64,000 bases of DNA from CAWCDJ01 sp963836015 (GTDB taxonomy: Bacteria; Acidobacteriota; Terriglobia; Bryobacterales; Bryobacteraceae), in the NCBI GenBank assembly GCA_963836015.1, contig CAWIIF010000015.1:2352779-2416778 (forward strand). Direction: 5' to 3'. Of the stretch, positions 1 to 8,703 are shown piece by piece (the stretch's first letter is position 1; each line of letters starts with the position of its first letter). The translations under genes were made by a program, and so were the position numbers. Below the pieces are notes generated by a model that was given only the letters and a program-made list of their open reading frames with translations, ran no database searches and was not told the DNA's origin.

Positions 1-1
1 A

Positions 2-424
2 ACCTGGCGCACGGGCTGGAACATGATCAAGGCCCATCCCCTGCTGGGCCTGGGTCCCGAAGGGCCGCGCATTCACTTCGACCAATACCTTCCCGCCGAC
101 GTGACGTCGAAGCCCGAAGGCTCTTATATCCACCTGCACAATATTTATCTGGAATACGCCGCCGAGCGCGGCATCCCGACCATGCTCATCCTGATGTGGA
201 TGATGGCGATGATGCTCTACGACTTCTGGATGGGCCTGCGTAAGCTGCCGCCCGGGCGCAGCGACCGGCGGTTTTTGCTGCACGGCGGCATCGCCGTGGT
301 GCTGGCTACCCTCGCGGAGGGGATGGCGGAGTACAATCTCGGCGACTCGGAGGTGCTGGCGATGTTCCTGGTGGTTGTAGCGTGCGCCTACCTGGCTCTG
401 GAGAAGGACATTGCTGCCGGGTGA
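2..424 (+). CDS. O-antigen ligase-like (Wzy_C) membrane protein, C-terminal part
   Basis: The reading frame is open from the first bases of the window, so the gene starts upstream and only about 140 C-terminal residues are seen. They contain the loop typical of O-antigen ligase/polymerase proteins: a GWNMIKAHPLLGLGP stretch, then HLHNIYLEYAAERGIP, followed by two hydrophobic segments. In this family the conserved His-rich periplasmic loop and the last membrane helices join or polymerise lipid-linked glycans at the inner membrane. The next gene overlaps the end by 14 bases, which suggests co-transcription. The family call is good. Whether it is a ligase, a polymerase or an exopolysaccharide protein cannot be told from this part. 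Confidence 0.75.
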   Translation, partial: TWRTGWNMIKAHPLLGLGPEGPRIHFDQYLPADVTSKPEGSYIHLHNIYLEYAAERGIPTMLILMWMMAMMLYDFWMGLRKLPPGRSDRRFLLHGGIAVVLATLAEGMAEYNLGDSEVLAMFLVVVACAYLALEKDIAAG

Positions 425-1139
425 TTCGCTCCGCGGCAGGGAAGTGCTCCTGGCGGGAGGATCGGGCGGCCTCGGGTCGGCGCTGGCCTCGTCTTTGATC
501 GAGGAATCCGCCCGCCTCGTCATCAGCTATCGCACCAACCGGGAGCGCGCCGAAAAATGGAAAGACACAGCTCTCGTTATTCAGGCCGATCTCGCTTCGC
601 AGGCTGATCGCGAGAAGCTCCTGGAAGCCGCGCCGGCGCTATACGGTCTGGTCATCCTGGCCGGCGATCCCGCCCGCGTTACGGACCCTTCGCAGCTTGT
701 GGAGGCTATGCAGCGGTCCCACGAGACTAATTATCTAGGGCCGGTTCTGCTGGCGCGCGAAGCGGCGGACCGGATGAAGGTCCGCGGAATCCCCGGCGCC
801 ATCGTCCTCGTCTCTACCATGCAGGCGAACGCCCTGTTTCCCGGCTCCACCGCCTATGCCGCGCAGAAGGCCGCGCTTCAGCATGCCGCGCGGATTCTGG
901 CCAGGGAGTGCCACGGCCCGTCCAACATCCGCGTCAACGTGGTGAGCCCGGGAGTGAATGCCGCGGGGATGGCGGAGGCCAGTATCGCTTCCGGGAAATA
1001 CGACCGCTTCGTCCAGGAAGGCATCATTCCGCGGTTCGGCCGCGCCGGCGATGTGGCCCGGGCCATCCGCTTCTTCCTCGAGCCCGACAATTACGTCACG
1101 GGCCAGATTCTCTCCGTCGACGGAGGGATGACGCTGTAG
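411..1139 (+). CDS. SDR family oxidoreductase (FabG-like)
   Basis: This 242-residue protein is a classical short-chain dehydrogenase/reductase. It has the nucleotide-binding glycine motif GGSGGLG at residues 16-22, a catalytic Ser near 135, the YxxxK pair (Tyr149 and Lys153, YAAQK), and a C-terminal VTGQILSVDGGMTL that closely resembles FabG-type enzymes. The start is a TTG preceded by GGAGAAGG, inside the last codons of the glycan-ligase gene. It probably reduces a keto group with NAD(P)H in the cytoplasm. The substrate cannot be read from sequence, and its partner gene hints at envelope glycan or lipid work rather than housekeeping fatty-acid synthesis. Confidence 0.85.
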   Translation: MLPGDSLRGREVLLAGGSGGLGSALASSLIEESARLVISYRTNRERAEKWKDTALVIQADLASQADREKLLEAAPALYGLVILAGDPARVTDPSQLVEAMQRSHETNYLGPVLLAREAADRMKVRGIPGAIVLVSTMQANALFPGSTAYAAQKAALQHAARILARECHGPSNIRVNVVSPGVNAAGMAEASIASGKYDRFVQEGIIPRFGRAGDVARAIRFFLEPDNYVTGQILSVDGGMTL

Positions 1140-1190
1140 CGTTAGCCCGTCGCTGGTAACACCGCTATCCCCTGCCGGCTCTCGCCCATT

Positions 1191-1382
1191 CTAATGTCCG
1201 ATCCGATAGCTCGCCAGATCGGCCCAAACACCTGTGGCCTTTAACACCCATACCACCACCGCAATAACCACAACCGCGTTCAGAATCGTCTTGATGCTGG
1301 AGGCCATGGGGACGTAAGAGTTAATCAGCCATAAGCAGATGCCGATGATAATCAGGGCGAGAACGATATAAAGGAGTGGCAT
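1191..1382 (-). CDS. Thivi_2564-type small membrane protein
   Basis: This 63-residue protein has two hydrophobic segments (about residues 3-20 and 34-50) joined by a short polar loop with NSYVPM. It fits the small Thivi_2564 family of bacterial inner-membrane proteins, which has no known function and is often found beside stress genes. It lies between the SDR gene and another tiny membrane protein on the same strand, close to a CsbD gene. Length and topology match the family. No function is claimed. Confidence 0.75.
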   Translation of the reverse strand: MPLLYIVLALIIIGICLWLINSYVPMASSIKTILNAVVVIAVVVWVLKATGVWADLASYRIGH

Positions 1383-1442
1383 AAATTCAACTCATTGATG
1401 TAAGTGCAATTCACAGACCACAGAGAGGATTGTGACGGTTCG

Positions 1443-1598
1443 TTAAATGTGGATGTAGCCCAGCAGAAGCATGAGAATCAGGATCAGGACCACGAGCCCG
1501 ATCCCGCCGCTCGGATAATAACCCCAGCTACGGCTATACGGCCACGCCGGAGTAGCGGCAAATAAGAGAATCACTAACAAGATCAACAATATCAGCAT
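1443..1598 (-). CDS. DUF3309-type small membrane protein
   Basis: The likely product is 51 residues starting at the ATG on base 1598, which has an AAGGA ribosome site eight bases upstream. An in-frame start further up would add 22 polar residues without a good ribosome site. The sequence is a leucine-rich helix, a short loop with WPYSRSWGYYPSGG, and a second hydrophobic helix ending in LLGYIHI. This is the pattern of DUF3309 proteins, tiny membrane proteins of unknown role that are common in soil bacteria and often near CsbD genes. Confidence 0.75.
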   Translation of the reverse strand: MLILLILLVILLFAATPAWPYSRSWGYYPSGGIGLVVLILILMLLLGYIHI

Positions 1599-1878
1599 AT
1601 TCCATTCCTTTCTCTCAAGCTGTCCTGGTTGAATGCATTTTCGGTGCCAGGGGATGATCCGCAAAGAGAAAGCAGGCCCGCGGTCCCGCCCGGGCTCCGG
1701 ATCGGCGGGTGATCGCGTAAAACTGACGCGGTTTCGAGCGCGCCCACCGGCCCCGCCGGACTGATCGGGCTCAATGACACTGGAAAGACAGGTCTTCTTC
1801 GAAATAGGTATTGCATCTAACTGGATGCATTCCTGTATGGAGTCTGAACTGCGAGTGATACCGATGAGGTGTTAAACG

Positions 1879-2115
1879 ATGAATTGGGACCAAGTAGAAG
1901 GTAAATGGAAACAGATGAAAGGCTCCGTCAGAGAGAAATGGGGAAAGTTGACCGACTCCGATTACGAGCAGATCGCGGGCAACCGCGAGAAGTTTGTCGG
2001 CCGTTTGCAGGAGCGGTACGGATACACACGCGAACAGGCGGAGAACGCCCTCAACGAGTGGGTGAACTCTGATTTCCAGACTCCCAAGATCCGCACAGGG
2101 CAGCCCTCGCACTAA
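1879..2115 (+). CDS. CsbD family stress protein
   Basis: This 78-residue, highly charged protein begins MNWDQVEGKWKQMKGSV and is a clear CsbD-like protein. The family is induced by general stress in many bacteria, but its molecular role is unknown. GAGGTG lies a few bases before the ATG. The gene is monocistronic on the plus strand and is followed by a good intrinsic terminator at about 2134-2169. With the two tiny membrane proteins next to it, it forms a small stress-related group. Confidence 0.9.
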   Translation: MNWDQVEGKWKQMKGSVREKWGKLTDSDYEQIAGNREKFVGRLQERYGYTREQAENALNEWVNSDFQTPKIRTGQPSH

Positions 2116-2133
2116 CAGCCCAAGGCTGTAGAT

Positions 2134-2169
2134 GGCCCGCTGCCGTCAGTGGGAGCGGGCCGCTTTTCT
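2134..2169 (+). terminator. Intrinsic terminator after the csbD-like gene
   Basis: An eight-base perfect stem, GGCCCGCT (2134-2141) with AGCGGGCC (2154-2161), has a 12-base loop and is followed by GCTTTTCT. It sits 19 bases after the stop of the CsbD gene and overlaps the stop of the convergent acetate kinase gene. Confidence 0.7.
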
Positions 2170-3268
2170 ACGAAGCCGCCGCTGCGGCAGCCAGGCAGCG
2201 GTAGGCTCGCCGCGCCACAATCAGCTCCTCGTTGGTGGAGAGAGCCAGCACGGCGACGCGGGAATCGGCCGCGGAGACCTCCCGGTCGCCGCTGCCGGAT
2301 TCGTTCCTGCCGGAGTCGAGCCGAATCCCCAAAAAATCCAAGCTCTCGCAGCACCGTGCGCGCAGGCCTGCGGAGTTTTCTCCGATTCCGCCGGTAAAGG
2401 CGACGGCGTCCAATCCGCCCATGGCGGCAGCGAAAGCGCCTATGGTCTTGCGTACCTGGTAGGCGAACACCTCGATCGCCAGTTGCGCGCGCCGGCTTCC
2501 CGCGGCCGCGGCCGATTCGATATCCCGCAGGTCGCCGCCCTCCACGCCGGAGAGGCCGGCCAATCCACCCCCCTTCGCCAGCTGGCGCCGTACCTCCGCG
2601 GGGCTCCAGCCGTGGCGTTCCATCATGTAGAGGACGGCGAATACGTCGAGGTCCCCGTGCCGCGTGGCGTTCTCCAGACCCGATTGCGGCGAGAACCCCA
2701 TCGTGGTGTCGACCGACTTTCCTCGATCGATGGCGCACATCGACGAGCTTCCGCCCAGGTGGCAGCTCACCAGCTTGCCCTGGCGGCCGAGCATAGCCGC
2801 CGCGCGCTCGGCCACGTACTGGTGGGAGGCGCCGTGGAAGCCGTATTTGGCGACCCCTTCCGCCAGCCACGCGCCGGGAACTCCGTACAGGCGCGCGTAC
2901 TCGGGCATCGTCGCGTGGAACTCCGGCTCGAAAGCGGCCACCAGCGGAACGCCGGGCATGGCTTCGCGAAACGCCTGAATGGCCGTCAGGTAAATTGCAT
3001 TGTGAGCCGGCGCCGCCGGCAGGAACTGGCGCAGCGCCTCGACCACTCCGTCATCCACCACGAAGGTGCCGCGGTAGCGCTCGCCGGCGTGCACCGCCTT
3101 GAGTGCGACGGCATCGATCGGCGTGTCCCCCATGCGGATCTGATCGATGGCGTCCCGATAGTTGGTGACACGTTCCAGCCGTCCCTTGGCCAGCACCCTT
3201 TCGGACGGCATTTCGAGGACCTGATACTTCAGCGACGTGGAGCCCAGGTTCGGTATGAGAAAGTTCAC
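2168..3268 (-). CDS. ackA: Acetate/propionate family kinase
   Basis: This 366-residue protein interconverts acetyl phosphate plus ADP with acetate plus ATP. It has the N-terminal phosphate-binding segment IPNLGSTSLKYQ, the central GFHGASHQYV and SCHLGGSSSMCAID motifs, GFSPQSGLEN, and the C-terminal FTGGIGENSAGLRA motif, all typical of AckA. It begins with GTG and is somewhat shorter than the usual 390-400 residues. It stands alone between the CsbD gene and a TonB-dependent receptor. A second acetate kinase, a related but distinct sequence, is cut by the right end of the window beside phosphoketolase, so the genome has at least two. Confidence 0.92.
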   Translation of the reverse strand: MNFLIPNLGSTSLKYQVLEMPSERVLAKGRLERVTNYRDAIDQIRMGDTPIDAVALKAVHAGERYRGTFVVDDGVVEALRQFLPAAPAHNAIYLTAIQAFREAMPGVPLVAAFEPEFHATMPEYARLYGVPGAWLAEGVAKYGFHGASHQYVAERAAAMLGRQGKLVSCHLGGSSSMCAIDRGKSVDTTMGFSPQSGLENATRHGDLDVFAVLYMMERHGWSPAEVRRQLAKGGGLAGLSGVEGGDLRDIESAAAAGSRRAQLAIEVFAYQVRKTIGAFAAAMGGLDAVAFTGGIGENSAGLRARCCESLDFLGIRLDSGRNESGSGDREVSAADSRVAVLALSTNEELIVARRAYRCLAAAAAAS

Positions 3269-3313
3269 ATTAGAGTTTACCGCTTAATAGCGATGCAGGC
3301 CGACCAGCAGGTT

Positions 3314-6300
3314 CTACCACTGCAGACGGAGTTTCAGGTCGAGCTGGCGCGATCCCTGCCGTTCCGGATAGTAGTAGGCGACCGCCGAAGAGGCCGTGAA
3401 CATCCCGGCGCCGGCGTTCGAGATGTTGTTGTTCGGAATCGTGAAATGCGGCGTGTTGGTGACGTTCGAAACCTGGACTGCCAGGGTGGCGGTGAGCCAT
3501 TCTTTGAGTGGGATGCGTTTCGCGAGGCTTACGTGCGCCACGTGGATGGGATAGCCCTCCAGGATATTCATGCCGCAGGTGCCGTAGCGTCCGGCGCTGG
3601 CCGGGGGCGCGGCGAACGCGGCCGGATTGAACCACTGGTTGATCGTCTGCGCGCCGGAATTCGGGTTGCCTACGCAGTCAGGGAGCGCGGTCACGAAGCC
3701 GGAAGTGGCGTTGGCCGGATCCGCCCCCGTGAACAGGGGTGAGTAGTACTGGCCCGAAGCCAGAGTGCCGATGGCCTGCAGCGTCCAGCCGCTCAGGACG
3801 CGGTCGGCGGCGGGCCCCGCGCCCGAAAGCCAGCGCTGGCCCTTGCCGGTGGGGATGGCCCAGCGCGCGGCCGTCACGAAATAGAGCCTGCGGTCGCTTG
3901 CGTCGCGGGTCCACTGGTCGGTCACGTTGTACGGGTCGTACGTGTTGGCGTAGTTGCTGATGTTGTTGGCCCACGTAAAGCTCGAATCGAAGGTCACTCC
4001 GCCGGCGCGCTTCTGCACTTGCGCCTGCAGCGAATCGTAATGCCACTGGCCGTCGGTGCGGGTCGCCACCACGGCGTTGAATTGCGGATATGGCAGGCGC
4101 GACGCGGCGAAGGCCGCACTGGAAGCCTGCGGCTTATTGATGTTCAGGTCGTAGTTCATGCCGGAGCCGCGCGAGCCGATATAGGAGCCGCGCACCGCGA
4201 GCCCGCCGAAACTGCGCTCCACGGTGAGATTGTACTGGCGGATTACTCCTTCGTCGGCCTGCGCCGGCAGCGCCGTAATGCTCTGGGTCGAGACCAGCGT
4301 GGAGGTGGGCGTGGTGGGGAACGCCTTGGGGAAGGAGTAAGCGGGCACGCCGTTCGACGCGATCCCGTTGACGTAAGTCTCGGTCAGGCGGAATGGGCCG
4401 TCGGGGTCGTTGATCAGTCCGTTGGCGCCGTATCCGTCGGGCACCGTGAACTCGCCGTACCCTCCGCGCAGGACCAGGTTGTCGCTGAGCCGGTAGGCGG
4501 CCGAGACGCGCGGCCGGAAGTTGGAGGTTTTGGCCTTGGGAACGACCTGCCCCACCATTACCTTGATGCTCTTGGGGTAGAGCGAACTGACGGAGGACAG
4601 CGTGCCGGGCGCCACCAGGACGTCGCCGGTGGCGGGGTCCCAACTGTACATGTAGCCGTCGTCATACCGCGGCGAGCCGAAGTAGTCCCAACGCACTCCG
4701 TAATCGACCGTGAGACGCGAGGTGAGGCGGAAGCTGTCGGCGATGTAGGCGCCGGCCTGATTCTGGCGCAGCTGGTCGTTGAGCTTGGGGCTGAGTACGC
4801 GCGTGCTGGTGGCCGGCAGTCCCAGCATGAGGTCGGCGAAACCTATGCCGGTGAACTGTCCGGTAAACGCGAAGCTCCCCCAGTTGTTCTGCGGCATTGC
4901 GCCCAGCAGCCAGTTGAAGTGCGTCCCCTGGACGCCGAGCTTGAAGGAATGGCGGCCGGTGGACCAGGTAACGGCGTCCTCCAGGGTAACGTTGTGGTCG
5001 TTCTGTGCGACGTTGTTGGTGTAGCCTCCCTGGTACACGGTGGAAAGGCCGGTCATCCCGCTGATGGAGATCGATGGAAATCCGGCGGTGGTGTAGCCGT
5101 TGAGATTGGTGCCCTGGATCCCCATCGTCGTCAGCACGGAGTCGCCTGTGAGCGGCGTCACATTGCCGACGCCCTGGCCCTGCCGTACATAGTTGCCGGT
5201 GTAGCCGACGGTCGCGCGGTTGACCACCCTGGACGAGAGCGCCCAGGTATCCGAGACGCCGAAATTCTTGTACTTGATGCCCTGGGTGGAATCGAGCGCT
5301 TCTCCGATGGTGCCGGCCGCGACCGAAGTGAAGGCCGTCTCCACGAACCGGAAGGCCAGGTTGTTGCCATCGAACAGCTTGTGGTCGAGGCGCAGGAACG
5401 GCCAGTTGCCCCGGTATACCTCGGGTCCGTAAGGATGGTTCCACGAATAGTTCTGCACGAAGGTGTTGGCATCGCCCAAGGTCGGGCTGGGCAGGTAGTT
5501 ATTCAGAAGGTTAGTGACCACCGCATTCACCCGCGTAGTCGGGATGATGTTGCCGGCGAACGGCACTCCTCCGTTCCGGGGATCGCGCAGCACCACCACT
5601 TTGCCAGTGGGCGAGGTGCTGGTGCTGAGAAACTGGCTGAAATCGCGGACGCGCATCTGTGCGGTGGGGACGTCGGCGAATAGGTCCACATTGTACGGAT
5701 TGGACTGGTGCATCCAGCCGCCGAAGAAGTAAGTGCGGTTTTTGAAGATCTCGCCGCCGGCTTCTCCCTCGGCCTCGTCCAGCGAATAGTGGTTTTGCTG
5801 CGTACTAAAGTAGGGGCGGGCGTCGAGCTTGGAGGTCTCGAACCGGAAGTAGCCGGCGCCGTGGAATCCGGAGCCTCCGCGCTTGGAAACAAGGTCGTAC
5901 CCCACCGGCCGGGCGGCATCCACGCCGGGATCGGCCGTGACCACCGAGACGGTTTCGAAATAGTTCGGATTGCCGTAAAAAACCGTCGCGGCGTCGTCGG
6001 AGATGCCGTCCATCGCCCACGTCTGCACGTTCCGGTTCGACACGCCCGACAGCACCAGGCCGCGGCCGTTGCCCTGCACTCCGGGGGTGGTAGTGAGGAG
6101 CGGGAGCGGCGATGGGATCTTGTCCACGGAGGGAGCCTCGTTCCATCGCAGCGGGTTCTCGATCAGATCGCGGATTGTGCCGCTCTGGGTGTCCGTCGAG
6201 GCAGCGCCGATATGGATGGCCGGGGTATCTTCCGGTCCTCCCGCGGGCAGTTTGGGATTGACGATGCGGACCTGGCCCGGATCGAGAACGATGTCGTCGG

Positions 6301-6577
6301 CGACATACGTCTGATAGCCCCGCTGCTCGATGGTGATCTTGTAGACTCCCGGCGCCAGGTCGGGCGCCGCGTAGTGGCCTCCTCCGTCGGTCTCGATCTG
6401 TCGGACGTCCATGCCGGTGGCGGTGTCGGTGACGACTAACCCGATGCCGGCCGCCGGTGAGCCCGAAGCGCCGGTCACGGTGCCCCGCAGAGTGGCGCCC
6501 GGAGTCTGGGCCGGAAGCAGGGCGACGGATAGGCTGATAAGGAGTGCGCAATACGCGTAATTGGTTTGTCTCGGCAT
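3314..6577 (-). CDS. TonB-dependent receptor with carboxypeptidase-regulatory N-terminal domain (Oar-like)
   Basis: The start is taken at base 6577, where MPRQTNYAYCALLISLSVALLPAQ forms a signal peptide; an upstream in-frame start would add 36 unlikely residues. After the signal comes a carboxypeptidase regulatory-like beta-sandwich (about residues 27-105, with LRGTVTGASGSPAAGIG). A plug-like region and a long beta-barrel follow, ending in an aromatic residue (KLRLQW). At nearly 1,090 residues it matches the large receptors that are greatly expanded in Acidobacteriota and thought to take up polymers or peptides across the outer membrane. The substrate is unknown. No TonB/ExbBD gene or substrate-binding partner is adjacent. 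Confidence 0.9.
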   Translation of the reverse strand: MPRQTNYAYCALLISLSVALLPAQTPGATLRGTVTGASGSPAAGIGLVVTDTATGMDVRQIETDGGGHYAAPDLAPGVYKITIEQRGYQTYVADDIVLDPGQVRIVNPKLPAGGPEDTPAIHIGAASTDTQSGTIRDLIENPLRWNEAPSVDKIPSPLPLLTTTPGVQGNGRGLVLSGVSNRNVQTWAMDGISDDAATVFYGNPNYFETVSVVTADPGVDAARPVGYDLVSKRGGSGFHGAGYFRFETSKLDARPYFSTQQNHYSLDEAEGEAGGEIFKNRTYFFGGWMHQSNPYNVDLFADVPTAQMRVRDFSQFLSTSTSPTGKVVVLRDPRNGGVPFAGNIIPTTRVNAVVTNLLNNYLPSPTLGDANTFVQNYSWNHPYGPEVYRGNWPFLRLDHKLFDGNNLAFRFVETAFTSVAAGTIGEALDSTQGIKYKNFGVSDTWALSSRVVNRATVGYTGNYVRQGQGVGNVTPLTGDSVLTTMGIQGTNLNGYTTAGFPSISISGMTGLSTVYQGGYTNNVAQNDHNVTLEDAVTWSTGRHSFKLGVQGTHFNWLLGAMPQNNWGSFAFTGQFTGIGFADLMLGLPATSTRVLSPKLNDQLRQNQAGAYIADSFRLTSRLTVDYGVRWDYFGSPRYDDGYMYSWDPATGDVLVAPGTLSSVSSLYPKSIKVMVGQVVPKAKTSNFRPRVSAAYRLSDNLVLRGGYGEFTVPDGYGANGLINDPDGPFRLTETYVNGIASNGVPAYSFPKAFPTTPTSTLVSTQSITALPAQADEGVIRQYNLTVERSFGGLAVRGSYIGSRGSGMNYDLNINKPQASSAAFAASRLPYPQFNAVVATRTDGQWHYDSLQAQVQKRAGGVTFDSSFTWANNISNYANTYDPYNVTDQWTRDASDRRLYFVTAARWAIPTGKGQRWLSGAGPAADRVLSGWTLQAIGTLASGQYYSPLFTGADPANATSGFVTALPDCVGNPNSGAQTINQWFNPAAFAAPPASAGRYGTCGMNILEGYPIHVAHVSLAKRIPLKEWLTATLAVQVSNVTNTPHFTIPNNNISNAGAGMFTASSAVAYYYPERQGSRQLDLKLRLQW

Positions 6578-6937
6578 AGTAATACCACGCGGGGCGGACC
6601 GCCGGCCTCCGGCGTCAGTCCCGTTCGCAGCACATAAAGGGGCAGAGACGAAAATAGGCGCCTGCCCGACTAAGACCCGCTGCAATAGCGTTGTTACATC
6701 AACTAATAAAGGAATACCGCATGGAATGACAAGAGTGCGGATTTGTCACACGTGTTGCCTTGATTCCCACATGCGCTCGCACAGCGCCGCTTACTCTATG
6801 TGATTCCAGGGTTAGTAGCCAATGCACTTACTGGGCAGCGGATTCACCCCGGAGGATTTAACACAACTTTACAATCCGCGGCGGCGCTACTTGCGTAAGA
6901 ATGATCCCAAAGGGTCTTTTTGACTAGGTCACTTACA
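6578..6937. other. Divergent intergenic region of 360 bases, no gene seen
   Basis: This region separates the divergent starts of the TonB-dependent receptor and the beta-barrel protein. It is more AT-rich than the genes and should hold both promoters. No open frame with a plausible protein, no tRNA and no clear terminator hairpin could be recognised. GGAGGA at about 6851 has no convincing start codon at the right distance. Confidence 0.5.
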
Positions 6938-7717
6938 ATGCGACGATCCCGAACGGCGGTTTGCGCCTTTGCCCTGGCCTGTGCCTCCCTGCCCGTTGCT
7001 CGCGGCCAGGCCTCTTCCGAGAATCCGGACCAGGGGCTCCGAAAGCACTTTACGATCGGCCTGCGGGTGCGGGACTTTCCGCTGAAATCCTACAGCGTCA
7101 TGGGGAACCAGACCACTCTCACGACCACGACCACCACGACCCCGGCCCGCGACTGGAGTTTCACGACGACCTCGAAATCGCCGTGGTGGGGGGCCGGTTT
7201 GGATCTGGAGTACGCGCTCAATCAGCGGTGGACCGTCACCGCCGAGCTGATGATGAACCGGCTCCACTACACGAAGGCGACCACCGTTGCGTGGGGCACC
7301 GACGACCCCACCACCACCGCGGACGAGCGCAGCCACATGTTCCTGACCGAGGATACCCGTGCCGTTCTATGGGATGTCCCCGTGCTGGTCCACTACCGGG
7401 GCCTGTTTTCGAGCGGGCCATTCTCCAACATGTTCCTTTCGGCGGGAGCGGCTTTCCGGACCGTGACGAAAGTGAAGTCCTCCACGGCAATCACCTATCC
7501 GGATACCTCGACAGGCACGGACCTCACAACCGCCGAGCCCTCGCGGAGAAACCTGATCGGAGCCGTTGCCGGAGTGGGGATACGGGTCGTGGACGATTTC
7601 CATATCGTCTGGACTCCCGAGATCCGCTACACGCGCTGGGACGGGTCCACGTTCGGAGCGGATTCGACCGTATCGCCCAAGAATCAGTTGGAGGTCGGGC
7701 TGGGGTTCACGTTCTGA
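6938..7717 (+). CDS. Predicted outer-membrane beta-barrel protein
   Basis: The ATG at 6938 begins MRRSRTAVCAFALACASLPVARGQA, a signal peptide of about 24 residues. The mature part alternates amphipathic strands such as FTIGLRVRDFPLKSY, WWGAGLDLEYAL and IVWTPEIRYTRW, and ends in LEVGLGFTF, the aromatic C-terminal signature of outer-membrane barrels. A threonine-rich loop (TTLTTTTTTTP) follows the first strands. The size of about 260 residues and the strand pattern suggest an eight-stranded OmpA/OmpW-like barrel. No enzyme motif is seen and no precise family is recognised. It diverges from the TonB-dependent receptor and ends seven bases from the next gene. Confidence 0.75.
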   Translation: MRRSRTAVCAFALACASLPVARGQASSENPDQGLRKHFTIGLRVRDFPLKSYSVMGNQTTLTTTTTTTPARDWSFTTTSKSPWWGAGLDLEYALNQRWTVTAELMMNRLHYTKATTVAWGTDDPTTTADERSHMFLTEDTRAVLWDVPVLVHYRGLFSSGPFSNMFLSAGAAFRTVTKVKSSTAITYPDTSTGTDLTTAEPSRRNLIGAVAGVGIRVVDDFHIVWTPEIRYTRWDGSTFGADSTVSPKNQLEVGLGFTF

Positions 7718-7723
7718 CGGACA

Positions 7724-8647
7724 CTACTCGACCAGCCCCAGCCGTTTGAGCGCGGTGGCCGGCTCGTCACCCTCGAAACGCGTGAGAGAAGCCTTTTCAC
7801 GACCGTTTTCGAGGGCCACTCCGAACGGGTATGTCTTATACGCAAACACATCCTTCAGCTTCTGGAAATCGGAGGTCACGGCGGCCTTGAGGCCGGTCTC
7901 GTTCAGAAACGCGGCGGCAAATTGCGGCTGCTCGACGGGAACCGCCACCACTCGGGTCTCTCCCCAGGATAGCTGCGACATCCGTTTGGCGGCATCGAAA
8001 CAGTGCATGCACTCGGGGTGGAAGAAGAACAGGAAGAATTTTCCGCTGCCGAGAAAGTATGGCTGGCCGTTTACCGTGATCGCGGCCGGCGCACGCACGC
8101 CCGACTGCCGCACCGTGACCGCGCCGTAGGACACCAGCGCAAAGACCAGGACGGCTCCCGAAATCAGCAGGGCCGAGCGCAGGCCCTCCGGGCGCTTCGC
8201 CCACAGGCCGGCGAAAACCGCCAGCAGCAGCATCAGGGCATCGCCGATAAAGAAGCCGGGGCCGACCAGGCGCTTGAGCCACGGAAAACAACTGCAATCC
8301 GCGCCGCGCAGCGCCTGGTAGTTCCAGCCCATGTACACCATGAACGCGACCAGGAGCAGTGCGGTGAGAAAGGCACCCCATTTGCGGAAGCGCGGCACCA
8401 GAACGAAAACGCCGCCTACCGTTTCGGCGATTCCCACCACTAGGGCGGCGGCCAGGCTGAGCGATTCGGGGACTCGCGCCTGCGCCATGCGAACGGCGGC
8501 GCTCTGTATGTCGGTGATTTTCCAGAGACCCGAAATCAGAAAGAGAAGGGAAACCAGAATGGCGGAAAACCAGCCCAGAGCCGTTTTCCAGCCGGGCAAC
8601 TCGAGCGAAGCCAAGCCCCGGCCCGGGTGTGCCATACTGTCGGTCAT
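7724..8647 (-). CDS. MauE/DoxX-like membrane protein with C-terminal thioredoxin-like domain
   Basis: The best start is the ATG at 8647 (MTDSMAHPGRG). The first 190 residues carry a four- to five-helix bundle like MauE/DoxX redox-associated proteins, including FLISGLWKITD near the first helix and a loop with GADCSCFPW. A last helix leads into a C-terminal domain with FFHPECMHCFDAAKRM, where CMHC has the CxxC spacing of a thioredoxin active site. This suggests an inner-membrane protein that moves reducing equivalents or holds disulfides of exported proteins. The partner is unknown. It diverges from a membrane-anchored exported protein with only 56 bases between the starts. Confidence 0.75.
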   Translation of the reverse strand: MTDSMAHPGRGLASLELPGWKTALGWFSAILVSLLFLISGLWKITDIQSAAVRMAQARVPESLSLAAALVVGIAETVGGVFVLVPRFRKWGAFLTALLLVAFMVYMGWNYQALRGADCSCFPWLKRLVGPGFFIGDALMLLLAVFAGLWAKRPEGLRSALLISGAVLVFALVSYGAVTVRQSGVRAPAAITVNGQPYFLGSGKFFLFFFHPECMHCFDAAKRMSQLSWGETRVVAVPVEQPQFAAAFLNETGLKAAVTSDFQKLKDVFAYKTYPFGVALENGREKASLTRFEGDEPATALKRLGLVE

Positions 8648-8703
8648 GGCCCTATTGTAGCGTTTTGAAGGCTGCGGGGGCCGTCCGAGACATCTTCGAA
8701 CCC

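Noticed and set aside
2132..3742. Long plus-strand open frame across the acetate kinase gene
   Set aside because: Low-complexity translation without motifs; the opposite strand carries all acetate kinase signatures.
7110..7150. Possible tandem repeat (ACGACCACGACCACC)
   Set aside because: It encodes a threonine-rich loop in the beta-barrel protein and is imperfect; no sign of an independent repeat element.
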